From contig NZ_JADCUC010000005.1 in NCBI RefSeq assembly GCF_016464365.1, positions 232,916-296,915 on the forward strand: a stretch of 64,000 nucleotides of DNA, given 5' to 3'. A program made the position numbers and the translations under genes. Under the pieces are notes generated by a model. It searched no databases, was not told where the DNA came from, and saw only the letters and a list, made by a program, of their open reading frames with translations. Of this stretch, positions 42,415 through 50,774 are shown piece by piece (within the stretch, counting starts at the first letter, position 1; each line of letters begins with the position of its first letter). This DNA is from Sandaracinobacteroides hominis. GTDB lineage: Bacteria; Pseudomonadota; Alphaproteobacteria; Sphingomonadales; Sphingomonadaceae.

Positions 42415-42590
42415 TTCGGCCTATTAAAAACCGTCGGACTCGGCCCATCGGAAACCCGATCCTCGGCCTATCGAAAACCGGGACCATGCGGAAACCCGCA
42501 GAATTCTGCGGCAAATCGGCGCTCCTCTAACGATGCTAATAGAAAAGAATCCTTCGGATTCTTGCTAACCCTTTTGCAGCCTGTGGATAA
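42415..42590. other. Candidate origin of replication (oriV) with iterons and DnaA box
   Basis: Three degenerate repeats of TCGGCCYATYRRAAACC start at 42416, 42440 and 42463 (23-24 bp apart, about two helix turns). A partial fourth (GCGGAAACCCG, 42488-42498) follows. Next come a perfect 16-bp palindrome CCGCAGAATTCTGCGG (42496-42511), an 8-bp hairpin AAGAATCC/GGATTCTT (42545-42563) and a perfect DnaA box TGTGGATAA (42582-42590). The order matches iteron-type origins beside their initiator gene. Confidence 0.75.
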
Positions 42591-42659
42591 TCGCGGTGCG
42601 ACGAGCCTGCTCAACGTCCGTGTCAAGCTTGTCGGGTTCGCGGTGGCAGGAGCGCGGCC

Positions 42660-43181
42660 ATGAGCGAGCCAACTGCGCAGCGGCACAGCTCCTCGCACGC
42701 CATCAGGTCAGCAACAGCCAGCGCCCTGACCGAAGTCGAAGTGACCTGGATCGAGAAGCGCTACGAACAATGGATCCGCTTCGGGCGCATCGCGGCTGAC
42801 ACGATCATCAACCGCCGCACGCGCGTCATCGCCTTCCGTCCCGGCGCGGTCTTCGCCTTCGTGCGCTGGTCCTCGAACGACTATGGCACCATCCATTCGT
42901 GCATCGACATCGTGACGGCCGTGGCACCGGGCGAGGCCTACACGACGTTGCCGTTTGTCCGTCCCGGCGCTGACATTCTGCTGCACATCGACGGCTGGCC
43001 CAAGGTCGCACAGGTGTTGCAGGCCATCGATGCGGTCGAAGCCGCCGGTGTTGATCCGTGCGACGCATCGCCCGATCACTGGCGCCACGTCGGCAACCGG
43101 CTGAATGCCGGAATGCCGTTCAGGGCTTACACAGCGGAGCGGCACGCGGCCTGGCTCCGGCGCAAGGCGCTCGAAGCATGA
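42660..43181 (+). CDS. DUF2840 domain protein
   Basis: A 173-aa protein of DUF2840, found almost only in the repA-traF interval of these elements. TEVEVTWIEKRYEQWIRFGR, RAIAFRPGAVFAFVRW-like sequence (RVIAFRPGAVFAFVRWSSND), FVRPGADILLHIDGWPKVAQ and the C-terminal PFRAYTAERHAAWLRR are family hallmarks. Function is unknown. Related elements usually have a parA gene between repA and this gene; here there is none. It overlaps traF by ATGA. Confidence 0.92.
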   Translation: MSEPTAQRHSSSHAIRSATASALTEVEVTWIEKRYEQWIRFGRIAADTIINRRTRVIAFRPGAVFAFVRWSSNDYGTIHSCIDIVTAVAPGEAYTTLPFVRPGADILLHIDGWPKVAQVLQAIDAVEAAGVDPCDASPDHWRHVGNRLNAGMPFRAYTAERHAAWLRRKALEA

Positions 43182-43771
43182 GCCGCCGCCGCTATGTTCG
43201 CGCCACGATACTGTGGGCAGGCTTGTTCAGCGCCGGGTTCGCAGCAGTCGCCATGCTATCGCCGCGACCGCGACTGATGTGGAACGCGAGCGCCAGTGCG
43301 CCCGTCGGCCTCTATCGCCTCGTGAGCGACACACGCCCAAGGCTCGGCGAACTGGTCGCCATTGTGCCGCCGACTGCGACCGCACGGATGATGGCCGAGC
43401 GCCACTATCTGCCCATCGGCGTGCCGCTCATGAAACATATCGCGGCCTTGCCCGGGCAATGGGCGTGCCGCGCCGGCGCTGTCGTCTCGGTGGACGGCAA
43501 GCGTGTCGCCATAGCCAAATCGCACGACAGAATGGGTCGGCCTTTGCCAAGCTGGCAGGGCTGTCACCGTGTTCGGACAGACGAATTGTTCCTGTTGAAC
43601 CCGGCGCCCGACAGCCTTGATGGGCGCTATTTCGGCGCTCTGCCGGCAGCCGGTCTTATCGGCACGGCACACCCCATCCTTACCCGTGATGCACCTGACC
43701 AGTCCCTGCGCTGGCGAGGCTTTGGTGCATCCGCCGCTTCCCCAACCACCAACCAGGAGCACAGGCCATGA
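43178..43771 (+). CDS. traF: S26 family signal peptidase, TraF type
   Basis: Processes and cyclises the conjugative pilin TrbC in the periplasm. The 197-aa protein has an N-terminal membrane helix (ATILWAGLFSAGFAAVAML), the catalytic Ser region WNASASAPVGLYRL and the Lys/Arg region PLMKHIAALPGQWACRAG, then the C-terminal LFLLNPAPDSLDGRYFGALP. TrbC for this protease is encoded at 58062. It overlaps DUF2840 upstream and DUF736 downstream by 4 bp each. Confidence 0.94.
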   Translation: MSRRRYVRATILWAGLFSAGFAAVAMLSPRPRLMWNASASAPVGLYRLVSDTRPRLGELVAIVPPTATARMMAERHYLPIGVPLMKHIAALPGQWACRAGAVVSVDGKRVAIAKSHDRMGRPLPSWQGCHRVRTDELFLLNPAPDSLDGRYFGALPAAGLIGTAHPILTRDAPDQSLRWRGFGASAASPTTNQEHRP

Positions 43772-44100
43772 TGATCGGCGTCTTTCATTCCGCGCAGGAC
43801 AGTTTCACCGGGCAAATCCGGACCCTCACGCTCGATGCTGTCGTGACGCTCGTCCCGGCTCCATCGAACGACAGCGGCAATGCACCCGACTGGCGCGTGC
43901 TGCTCGGCGATGCCGAAACCGGCACTGAAATCGGTGCTGGCTGGAACCGCACAGGCGAGCGCGCCGGTGCCTTTGTCGCGGTGCAGATCGACGACCCAGC
44001 CTTTGCCCAACCCCTGCGCGCCAACCTGCTTCGCTCCATGTCCCGTGACGACGAGCATCACCTGCTCTGGTCGCGTCCGACCAATCGCGATCGGAAATAA
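43768..44100 (+). CDS. DUF736 family protein (copy 2)
   Basis: A 110-aa DUF736 protein: MMIGVFHSAQDSFTGQIRTL at the start, NAPDWRVLLGDAETGTEIGA, VAVQIDDPAFAQPLRANLLR and HLLWSRP at the end. It is clearly different from copy 1, so the two are old paralogues rather than a recent duplication. It overlaps traF by ATGA, so it is part of the transfer operon. Function unknown. Confidence 0.92.
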   Translation: MMIGVFHSAQDSFTGQIRTLTLDAVVTLVPAPSNDSGNAPDWRVLLGDAETGTEIGAGWNRTGERAGAFVAVQIDDPAFAQPLRANLLRSMSRDDEHHLLWSRPTNRDRK

Positions 44101-44103
44101 GCC

Positions 44104-44877
44104 ATGACCGTTGCTTTGCTTCGCCGTCGCCGGTGTTCCGTAATTTGGATTGCCGTTCGGCTGCGCATTCACCTTCTCCTTCCCGGCACTTGTTTCGCTC
44201 TCGGCTTGGCAGCGGCGACGTCTCCGGTTGCCGCGGTTGCGACGGTGCCTGACCAGTTTGCATCGCATCCTTATGCGCCGCATGTCGCAGAGGCATCGCA
44301 GCGCTTCGGCATTCCCGAGCTGTGGATATGGGCGGTGATGCGGGCGGAAAGTCGCGGCAATTCGCGCGCGGTTTCGCCTGCAGGGGCCATAGGGCTGATG
44401 CAGATCATGCCCGGCACTTGGTCGATGCTGAGCGCGCGGCATGGCCTTGGCTCTGACCCGTTCGATGTGCGTGCGAACATCCTTGGGGGTGCGGCCTATC
44501 TGCGCGCCATGTGGGACCGGTATCGCAATGTCAGCTTGATGCTGGCGGCCTACAATGCCGGACCAGGCCGTGCCGATGGTTATGCTGCCGGTCGTCGCAG
44601 TCTTCCGGCAGAAACCGTCAACTACGTCGCCCAGATCGCGCCAAGTCTTGGAATGGCCCGCATCGCTTCGCCTGCTGCCATGCCACCTGCCAATGCTCAT
44701 CCCTGGCGTCAGGCTACATTGTTCACACCACGCGGCGATGGAGAAGCAAGCAGCAATGACGGTGCTGCCGATGTGCAGCCACAGCGTACCCAGCTTGCGT
44801 CGCCGTCGGCCTCTTTGCCGTCACCGACCCCCGCGCCGCACCCCCTGTTTGTGTCGCTTTCACCGCGAAATCCGTGA
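44104..44877 (+). CDS. Conjugative lytic transglycosylase (TrbN/VirB1-like)
   Basis: Opens peptidoglycan for the mating channel. The 257-aa protein has a signal segment (LLLPGTCFALGLAAATSPVA) and an SLT domain with the catalytic Glu in WAVMRAESRGNSRAVSPAGA, IGLMQIMPGTWSML, LGGAAYLRAMWDRY and MLAAYNAGPGRADGYAAG. The C-terminal 60 residues are Pro/Ala-rich and low in complexity. It starts 3 bp after DUF736. Confidence 0.93.
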   Translation: MTVALLRRRRCSVIWIAVRLRIHLLLPGTCFALGLAAATSPVAAVATVPDQFASHPYAPHVAEASQRFGIPELWIWAVMRAESRGNSRAVSPAGAIGLMQIMPGTWSMLSARHGLGSDPFDVRANILGGAAYLRAMWDRYRNVSLMLAAYNAGPGRADGYAAGRRSLPAETVNYVAQIAPSLGMARIASPAAMPPANAHPWRQATLFTPRGDGEASSNDGAADVQPQRTQLASPSASLPSPTPAPHPLFVSLSPRNP

Positions 44878-45112
44878 TGGGATGCTCAAGCATACTTCAG
44901 GCAGCTCTGGCGTCGTGTCGGATGGACACGGCGGGGAAGCATATGTTTGAGCGAAAGGGCAATTTTGGAGGGCAAGATAAAAGGAGTGCCAGCACCTGGC
45001 TCTCATGTGATTGTTGTAGTGCGATAATTTCGTATGGCACCGGGCAAAGCCTGCCATACAATGTTTCCCAAACACCCGCAAAACTGCGGCGTAATCGTCT
45101 GGCACCTTCAAA
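44878..45112. other. Gap before the relaxase gene, candidate oriT region
   Basis: 235 bp between the transglycosylase and relaxase genes, lower in GC than its neighbours. It holds inverted repeats GTATGGCA (45032-45039) with TGCCATAC (45052-45059), and CCGCA/TGCGG (45076-45089). An origin of transfer next to the relaxase gene with arms of this kind is usual. A nic site cannot be read with certainty. Confidence 0.45.
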
Positions 45113-46867
45113 ATGAGCCGCGACGACAATGAATTTCGGGTGCGGCCGGGAAGAAGCAGGGACAGCGGTGCAGCCTCTGGAAGGCGAAGCCAGAAGCTGG
45201 CGGCTCAGGTCCAGCGTGCCGCCAACAAGGCGGGCCATGCGGGTTCACGGCGAGCGGGTCTGAAACGCGGCAGCGGTAGCGGCAAAGCCGCGCGCGGGCG
45301 TCGGACGGTTGCCGCGATGCGCCGCACACCTGGCCAACGCCGCGTTACTGTCATGGCGCGCATCGCTCGGCATAAAGGTGCACAGTACCGCGCCGCACCG
45401 CTGGCAAAGCACATCATCTATCTTGAGCGTGATGGCGTGTCCCGCGACGGGCGCGACGCCTCAATGTTCGATGCGCAGAACGACAGCGCTGATCGGGATG
45501 CCTTTGCAGGGCGTTGCGAAGATGACCGGCACCACTTTCGCTTCATCGTCTCGCCCGAAGATGCAGGGGACATGGAAGACCTGCGCAGCTTCACCCGCGA
45601 ATTGATGGCTGACGCGGCCAAGGATCTGGGCACCGAACTGGACTGGGTCGCCGTTGACCATTGGAACACCGACAATCCGCACATCCATGTGCTGGTGCGC
45701 GGCGTTGCCAGTGACGGCACCGATCTTGTCATTGACCGGGGCTATATCAGCGAAGGTCTGCGGTTCCGGGCGGAAGAGCGGGTGACGCTCGAACTGGGGC
45801 CGCGCACCGAGCTGGACATCCGCACCGCGCTCGAACGCGAGGTCGATGCAGAGCGCTGGACCAGTCTTGACCGGCAGCTTGAACGCTTGGGTCAGGATAC
45901 CGCAGGCCTTGTCGATCTGCGTCCAGGCGGCGACGCCGATCCCGAAATGCGCCGGCTGCTGCTGGGCCGCGCCGCCAAACTAGAACAGCTGGGACTGGCC
46001 GCGCGCGAAGGGCCTGCGGTGTGGGCTCTGGAGCCCGGTGCAGAAGCCACATTGCGCGACCTTTCGGTGCGCAACGACATCATCAAGACGATGCACAATG
46101 CCATAAGCCGCGACGGCGGGCGGTTTGATGTATCGGCATTGGCCCTGCATCAGGACGTTCCAAGCGAACCGGTCATCGGACGCCTGGTCGAACGTGGCCT
46201 CCACAACGAGCTAACGGGCAGCGCCTATGCCATCGTCGACGGCGTCGATGGTCGCACGCACCATCTGCGGTTCAAGGACATGGAGATGACCGGCGACGCC
46301 AAAGCCGGGTCGATCGTCGAACTGCGCTCATGGGAGGATGCCAAAGGGGATGACCGGCTGTCGCTCGCCACACGATCAGACATACCCCTCGAGGCACAGA
46401 TCAAAGCACCTGGCGCGACGTGGCTTGATCGCCAGCTTGTGGCCCGCGATCCCGTCGCAACGGGCAATGGTTTCGGGCGCGAGGTGCGCGATGCCCTGGA
46501 TGCCCGCGCCAGCCATCTCGAAACCCAGGGTCTTGCCCGCCGGCAGGGCCAGCGGGTCATCCTTGCTCAGGATCTCGTTGGGACGCTGAAGAATCAGGAA
46601 CTGACGGCCGTCACTCAGGCCATCGCCGCGCGCACGGGACTTGAGCACAAACCATCGAGCGCAGGCGACTATGTCAGCGGCATCTACCGGGAGCGCGTGA
46701 CGCTTTCGACGGGCCGCTTCGCGATGATCGACGAAGGGCTGGGCTTTCAGCTCGTGCCCTGGCGCCCGGCGCTCGATCAGCACCTCGGCCAGCACATCAC
46801 CGGCACCATGTCGCCGGGCGGTACTGTCGACTGGGCCTTGGGCCGCGGACGCGGGATCAGCCTGTGA
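45113..46867 (+). CDS. traI: Relaxase (VirD2/TraI-like, DUF3363)
   Basis: Nicks oriT and pilots the strand into the recipient. The 584-aa protein has a basic N-terminal stretch (KAGHAGSRRAGLKRGSGSGK), then the relaxase domain with HIIYLERDGVSRDGRDASMF, DRHHFRFIVSPEDAGDMEDL and the His triad DHWNTDNPHIHVLVRG, followed by DUF3363 (residues 270-580) with VEDRGLHNELTGSAYAIVDG-like sequence. It is the sphingomonad/rhizobial type. The catalytic Tyr is not obvious by eye. The traG gene follows. Confidence 0.92.
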   Translation: MSRDDNEFRVRPGRSRDSGAASGRRSQKLAAQVQRAANKAGHAGSRRAGLKRGSGSGKAARGRRTVAAMRRTPGQRRVTVMARIARHKGAQYRAAPLAKHIIYLERDGVSRDGRDASMFDAQNDSADRDAFAGRCEDDRHHFRFIVSPEDAGDMEDLRSFTRELMADAAKDLGTELDWVAVDHWNTDNPHIHVLVRGVASDGTDLVIDRGYISEGLRFRAEERVTLELGPRTELDIRTALEREVDAERWTSLDRQLERLGQDTAGLVDLRPGGDADPEMRRLLLGRAAKLEQLGLAAREGPAVWALEPGAEATLRDLSVRNDIIKTMHNAISRDGGRFDVSALALHQDVPSEPVIGRLVERGLHNELTGSAYAIVDGVDGRTHHLRFKDMEMTGDAKAGSIVELRSWEDAKGDDRLSLATRSDIPLEAQIKAPGATWLDRQLVARDPVATGNGFGREVRDALDARASHLETQGLARRQGQRVILAQDLVGTLKNQELTAVTQAIAARTGLEHKPSSAGDYVSGIYRERVTLSTGRFAMIDEGLGFQLVPWRPALDQHLGQHITGTMSPGGTVDWALGRGRGISL

Positions 46868-46901
46868 CCCTCATTTACCCCCTCATCAGGAGTAACTTTC
46901 A

Positions 46902-48962
46902 ATGAACGCCACCCGTATTCTCTGGGGTCAGGTCATCGCCGTCATCAGCGTCACCTTGCTTGGCATCTGGTGTGCCACCCAATGGACGGCCCACGCCCTT
47001 GCGTACCAACCCGAGCTCGGCCAGCCCTGGTTCTGGCTTGGACCTTGGCCAATCTACCCGCCCTACGCCTTCTTCTGGTGGTGGTTTGCGTTCGACGCCT
47101 ATGCACCACAGATCTTCCAGACCGGCGCATTCATCGCGGTCTCGGGTGCCATGGCCGCCATAGTCATCGCGATCGCCATGTCAGTGTGGCGCGCGCGGGA
47201 GGAGAAGCAGTCAGAGACCTATGGGTCTGCGCGGTGGGCAACCGACAAGGAAATCAAGAAGGCGGGCCTCCTGAAGCAAGACGGCGTGGTGATCGGCTCG
47301 CACAAGAACCGGTATCTGCGGCACAATGGCCCCGAGCATATTCTCTGCTTTGCGCCGACCCGTTCCGGCAAGGGCGTTGGTCTCGTAATCCCCTCGCTGC
47401 TCGCCTGGCCGGGCAGCTGCATCGTCCACGATATCAAGGGCGAGAACTGGGATCTGACAGCGGGCTTTCGCGCCCGGCATGGCCGCGTCTTGCTGTTCGA
47501 TCCGACCAACCCCGCATCCAACCCCTACAACCCGCTGCTCGAAGTCCGGAAGGGCGATTGGGAAGTGCGTGACGCCCAAAACATCGCCGACATCTTGATC
47601 GATCCAGAAGGGTCACTGGAAAAGCGCACGCATTGGGAGAAGACCAGTCATTCGCTGCTCGTCGGCACGATCCTGCACGTCCTTTATGCCGAGAAAGACA
47701 AGTCGCTGGCCGGGGTCGCTGGCTTCCTTTCCGATCCGCGCCGTTCGATAGAAACCACGCTGCACCGCATGAAGACGACCCCGCACCTGGGTAAAGACGG
47801 TGTTCACCCCGTCGTGGCTGCCGCAGCACAGGAACTGCTGAACAAGTCTGACAATGAGCGGTCTGGCGTCCTGTCGACGGCCATGTCGTTCCTCGGCCTC
47901 TACCGCGACCCTGTGATTGCGCAGGTGACCGGAGCCTCGGACTGGCGCATCACCGATCTTGTCGATTCAGCGGCACCTGTGTCGCTCTATCTGGTCATTC
48001 CTCCTTCCGATATCAGCCGGACCAAGCCGCTCGTCCGCCTGATGCTCAATCAGATCGGGCGCCGCTTGACCGAAGAGCTGAGAGCCAAAGGACGCCGACA
48101 GCGCGTCATGTTCATGCTCGACGAATTCCCGGCTCTGGGGAGGCTCGACTTCTTCGAAAGCGCCCTGGCCTTTGTTGCAGGCTACGGGATCAAGGCATTC
48201 CTGATCGCGCAGTCGCTCAACCAGATTGAAAAAGCCTACGGGTCAAACAACGCCATTCTCGACAATTGCCATGTCCGCGTCGCGTTCGCGGCCAATGATG
48301 ACAATACCGCCAGCCGCGTTTCCAATGCGCTCGGCACCGCCACCCAGATGCGGGCAATGAAGAATTATGCCGGGCATCGCCTCTCGCCATGGCTCGGCCA
48401 TATCATGGTCTCACGTACTGAGACCGCGAGGCCGTTGCTGACCCCCGGCGAAGTTCAGCAATTTTCTGAGCACGAGGAGATAGTGCTGGTGGCCAGCACT
48501 CCGCCGATCCGCGCGGAAAAGGCAAAATACTTTCTCGACCCACGGTTTCGCGCGCGTCTTCTACCCGCACCCACTCCCAAGCCGCTGCACCCAAAAAAAC
48601 GGCCAAAGGACGACTGGTCTGCGCTCGCACCCATTGCGGCACCGCTGCCGACCAAACCAGCCAAGGCAGAAGAGAAATGCTCCGAACAGCCGCCAGTTGA
48701 TCAGCCAAAGCCGGGTGTGCCGTCAGCTGCTGATCGGGCCAAATCAGAAAATGATACGGCGAACTCCGGGATCAGGCGAGAACCCGAACTGGGCGAACAT
48801 GAGGATGTCGTTCCCGTCCCCAAGCCACCGGTCAATGAGTTCGATCTTGATCGCGATGTGCCCGAGGATGACGCAGCCAGGGTCAAACGGGAAGCTGATC
48901 GCACAATGAACCGCAATGCCCGCAATGCATCGCTCGACCCCGATGACGGCATCGACCTGTGA
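46902..48962 (+). CDS. traG: Type IV coupling protein TraG/VirD4
   Basis: Hexameric membrane ATPase that delivers the relaxase-DNA complex to the mating channel. The 686-aa protein has two N-terminal membrane helices (VIAVISVTLLGIWCATQW; FIAVSGAMAAIVIAIAMSVW), Walker A FAPTRSGKGVGLVIPSLLAW, Walker B RVMFMLDEFPALGRLDFFES and the motif AQSLNQIEKAYGSNNAILDN. The C-terminal 130 residues are charged and disordered. A CopG-like gene overlaps its stop (GTGA). Confidence 0.96.
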   Translation: MNATRILWGQVIAVISVTLLGIWCATQWTAHALAYQPELGQPWFWLGPWPIYPPYAFFWWWFAFDAYAPQIFQTGAFIAVSGAMAAIVIAIAMSVWRAREEKQSETYGSARWATDKEIKKAGLLKQDGVVIGSHKNRYLRHNGPEHILCFAPTRSGKGVGLVIPSLLAWPGSCIVHDIKGENWDLTAGFRARHGRVLLFDPTNPASNPYNPLLEVRKGDWEVRDAQNIADILIDPEGSLEKRTHWEKTSHSLLVGTILHVLYAEKDKSLAGVAGFLSDPRRSIETTLHRMKTTPHLGKDGVHPVVAAAAQELLNKSDNERSGVLSTAMSFLGLYRDPVIAQVTGASDWRITDLVDSAAPVSLYLVIPPSDISRTKPLVRLMLNQIGRRLTEELRAKGRRQRVMFMLDEFPALGRLDFFESALAFVAGYGIKAFLIAQSLNQIEKAYGSNNAILDNCHVRVAFAANDDNTASRVSNALGTATQMRAMKNYAGHRLSPWLGHIMVSRTETARPLLTPGEVQQFSEHEEIVLVASTPPIRAEKAKYFLDPRFRARLLPAPTPKPLHPKKRPKDDWSALAPIAAPLPTKPAKAEEKCSEQPPVDQPKPGVPSAADRAKSENDTANSGIRREPELGEHEDVVPVPKPPVNEFDLDRDVPEDDAARVKREADRTMNRNARNASLDPDDGIDL

Positions 48963-49387
48963 GGAAGAAGCCCCACAGCAAACAAACCTTCCGGCTCGAT
49001 ATCGAACTGGCCAAATTGCTGGAGGAACGCGCTCATGCCCGCGGCGTCTCGCGCACCGAAGTGGTGGAGGCGGCGTTGATGTCTCTGCTGCAGTCCGATC
49101 AGGATGAACGGATGGAAGCCGCTCTGGCGAGACGGCTCGATCGTCTGTCGCGGCAATTGGATCGGCTCGAATGGCATGTGGAATTGACGAACGAAGCGAT
49201 CGGCCTGTTCGTGCGCTTCTGGCTCACCAGCAATCCGCCGCTGCCTGATGCCGCGATGAAGGCGGCGCAGGCGATGGGCAAGAAGAGGTGGCACGGATTT
49301 GTGGAATCACTCTCGCGGCGCATGGAGGCGGGACCAAAGCTGCGGGATGAAGTCGAACTTGGGAAGTCCGACGCATCAATCAGCTGA
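48959..49387 (+). CDS. CopG-like ribbon-helix-helix protein
   Basis: A 142-aa protein starting at GTG 48959, overlapping the traG stop. KQTFRLDIELAKLLEERAHA, RGVSRTEVVEAALMSLLQSD fit a ribbon-helix-helix fold at the N-terminus; the following DRLSRQLDRLEWHVELTNEA is a coiled-coil-like helix. In related elements this gene is directly followed by trbB. Here a 7.7-kb cargo is inserted between them, so this marks the left edge of that island. It probably represses the trb/tra operon. Confidence 0.88.
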   Translation: MRKKPHSKQTFRLDIELAKLLEERAHARGVSRTEVVEAALMSLLQSDQDERMEAALARRLDRLSRQLDRLEWHVELTNEAIGLFVRFWLTSNPPLPDAAMKAAQAMGKKRWHGFVESLSRRMEAGPKLRDEVELGKSDASIS

Positions 49388-49499
49388 CCAGGGAGATCGC
49401 CCTCAGCTTCATCAACACGCCAATCCCTGTCATGCAAACTCAAAGGCGCATTACCTGAAAACTGCCGGCTTGAGAATCGGAGCGCCGGGGCTCCGTGCA

Positions 49500-49946
49500 T
49501 CATGACTGTTGCGTGCCCCCCCCGTCGATCTGCCTCTCAAGCCTCTCTTTGTTGGGAATCAGATCGGCGATGGAGAATTGATCCAGATGCCGGGCAAATG
49601 ACTCCAAAGCGCCTGTCAATACATGCCGTAACCCGCAGACTGGGGTGACAACGCAAGTGTTGGTTGCCGGGTCGAAACATTCAACGAACGTCCCTGTATC
49701 TTCCATGGTCCGGACAATGACGCCCACATTCAATTCGGCAGGCGGGAGCGCCAGCTTGAGACCGCCGCTGCGGCCCCGCACGCTTTCGACAAAACCTTCG
49801 GCGGTGAGCCGCTGAGCCACCTTCATCAGGTGGTTCTTCGAAATCCCATAGGCGCTGGCAATGTCGGCGATGGAATGATGGCCGTCTTTCACCGCCAAAA
49901 ACATCAGCGTGCGCAGGGCATAATCGGTTTGAAGCGAGAGTCTCAT
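49500..49946 (-). CDS. nsrR: Rrf2-family nitric oxide-responsive regulator, NsrR-like
   Basis: A 148-aa Rrf2 protein. The winged helix is MRLSLQTDYALRTLMFLAVK, DIASAYGISKNHLMKVAQRL and SVRGRSGGLKLA. The Fe-S ligands are Cys90, Cys98 and Cys104 (ECFDPATNTCVVTPVCGL), the NsrR spacing. NsrR represses NO-detoxification genes until NO attacks its cluster. It is divergent from the globin/qNOR operon with ATGCATAT-type sites between them, so it probably controls that operon and itself. Confidence 0.92.
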   Translation of the reverse strand: MRLSLQTDYALRTLMFLAVKDGHHSIADIASAYGISKNHLMKVAQRLTAEGFVESVRGRSGGLKLALPPAELNVGVIVRTMEDTGTFVECFDPATNTCVVTPVCGLRHVLTGALESFARHLDQFSIADLIPNKERLERQIDGGGTQQS

Positions 49947-49947
49947 A

Positions 49948-49973
49948 AAAGATGCATATCATATATTGCATTT
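49948..49973. promoter_or_regulatory. NsrR-type operator 1
   Basis: AAAGATGCATAT, then CA, then TATATTGCATTT: two inverted half sites of the form ATGCATAT. This matches the NsrR consensus with ATGCATTT half sites. It overlaps the nsrR start region. Confidence 0.75.
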
Positions 49974-49988
49974 AACCGCCAACCGCCT

Positions 49989-50012
49989 AAACGATGCATA
50001 TGAAATACCTCT
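49989..50012. promoter_or_regulatory. NsrR-type operator 2
   Basis: AACGATGCATATGAAATACC carries a strong left half site (GATGCATAT) and a weak right half. It is 17 bp before the globin GTG start and 41 bp from the first site, so repressor could block both divergent promoters. Confidence 0.6.
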
Positions 50013-50028
50013 TAATCGAGTCGAGACT

Positions 50029-50484
50029 GTGACGGGGTCAGAGCATGTCGCGCAAGTGCGCGCTCGCAAGATGGCTGACGCGCTGGCCTGCGGGATCGAT
50101 GACGCATTCATTTCCCAGCTCGTAGAGCAATTTTACGGAGCTATTCGGGCTGATGACATGCTCGGCCCGATATTTGGTGCAAAGGTCAGCGACTGGCCGC
50201 ATCATCTGGCGCGGATGAAGGATTTCTGGGCCTCGATCATGCTGGAATCGGGTCGTTTCAGTGGCAATCCCATGCGCAAGCACACGGCTATCGGTGGGCT
50301 TGATGCAGAGCATTTTGCGCGGTGGCAGTCTTTATGGGACGTGACACTCACCCGGATCGCACCGAACGAGGAAGTGGCAAACCGCTTTCGCGACGCGGCG
50401 CGGCGCATTGGCGAAAGCCTGCTGACCGGCATTCTGATTGATCGCGGCGGACTGACCGCGATTCGCGCAAAGGTGCTTGCCTGA
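50029..50484 (+). CDS. Group III truncated hemoglobin
   Basis: Small haem protein that can bind oxygen or NO. The 151-aa frame has the trHb group III pattern FISQLVEQFYGAIRADDMLG, PIFGAKVSDWPHHLARMKDF, WASIMLESGRFSGNPMRKH and HFARWQSLWDVTLTRIAPNE, with the proximal-His region around PMRKHTAIGG. The start is set at GTG 50029; ATG 50071 would give 137 aa. It is first in the NsrR-controlled operon and overlaps the DUF1971 gene by 1 bp (TGATG). Confidence 0.9.
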   Translation: MTGSEHVAQVRARKMADALACGIDDAFISQLVEQFYGAIRADDMLGPIFGAKVSDWPHHLARMKDFWASIMLESGRFSGNPMRKHTAIGGLDAEHFARWQSLWDVTLTRIAPNEEVANRFRDAARRIGESLLTGILIDRGGLTAIRAKVLA

Positions 50485-50774
50485 TGTCTGAACCCTATGC
50501 CTCATCCCCCATCTTCGACGAGCAGACTTTGCCCGATGCGCTGCGCAACGATCATCGCACCAAAACCGGGACGTGGGGCCTGCTGCGCGTCCTGGAAGGC
50601 GAAGTCCGGCTGATCTTCACCGAGCCGCTTACGGAACACCGTGTCACGCCGGATAGTCCCGCCATCATCCCACCACAGGCGACGCACTATGTTGTCCCCG
50701 TCGGGGCAATGCGCATGCAGGTTGAGTTCTGGCGCGAACGACCTGATCTGAGCAAAGGACCGGTCAATGGATGA
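50484..50774 (+). CDS. DUF1971 family protein
   Basis: A 96-aa protein resembling the DUF1971/YeaR N-terminal family: PDALRNDHRTKTGTWGLLRV, LEGEVRLIFTEPLTEHRVTP and PAIIPPQATHYVVPVGAMRM, QVEFWR. The fold is a small cupin. In enterobacteria yeaR is nitrate/NO-induced and NsrR-repressed, which suits this operon. The exact function is unknown. It overlaps the next gene by 8 bp. Confidence 0.88.
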   Translation: MSEPYASSPIFDEQTLPDALRNDHRTKTGTWGLLRVLEGEVRLIFTEPLTEHRVTPDSPAIIPPQATHYVVPVGAMRMQVEFWRERPDLSKGPVNG

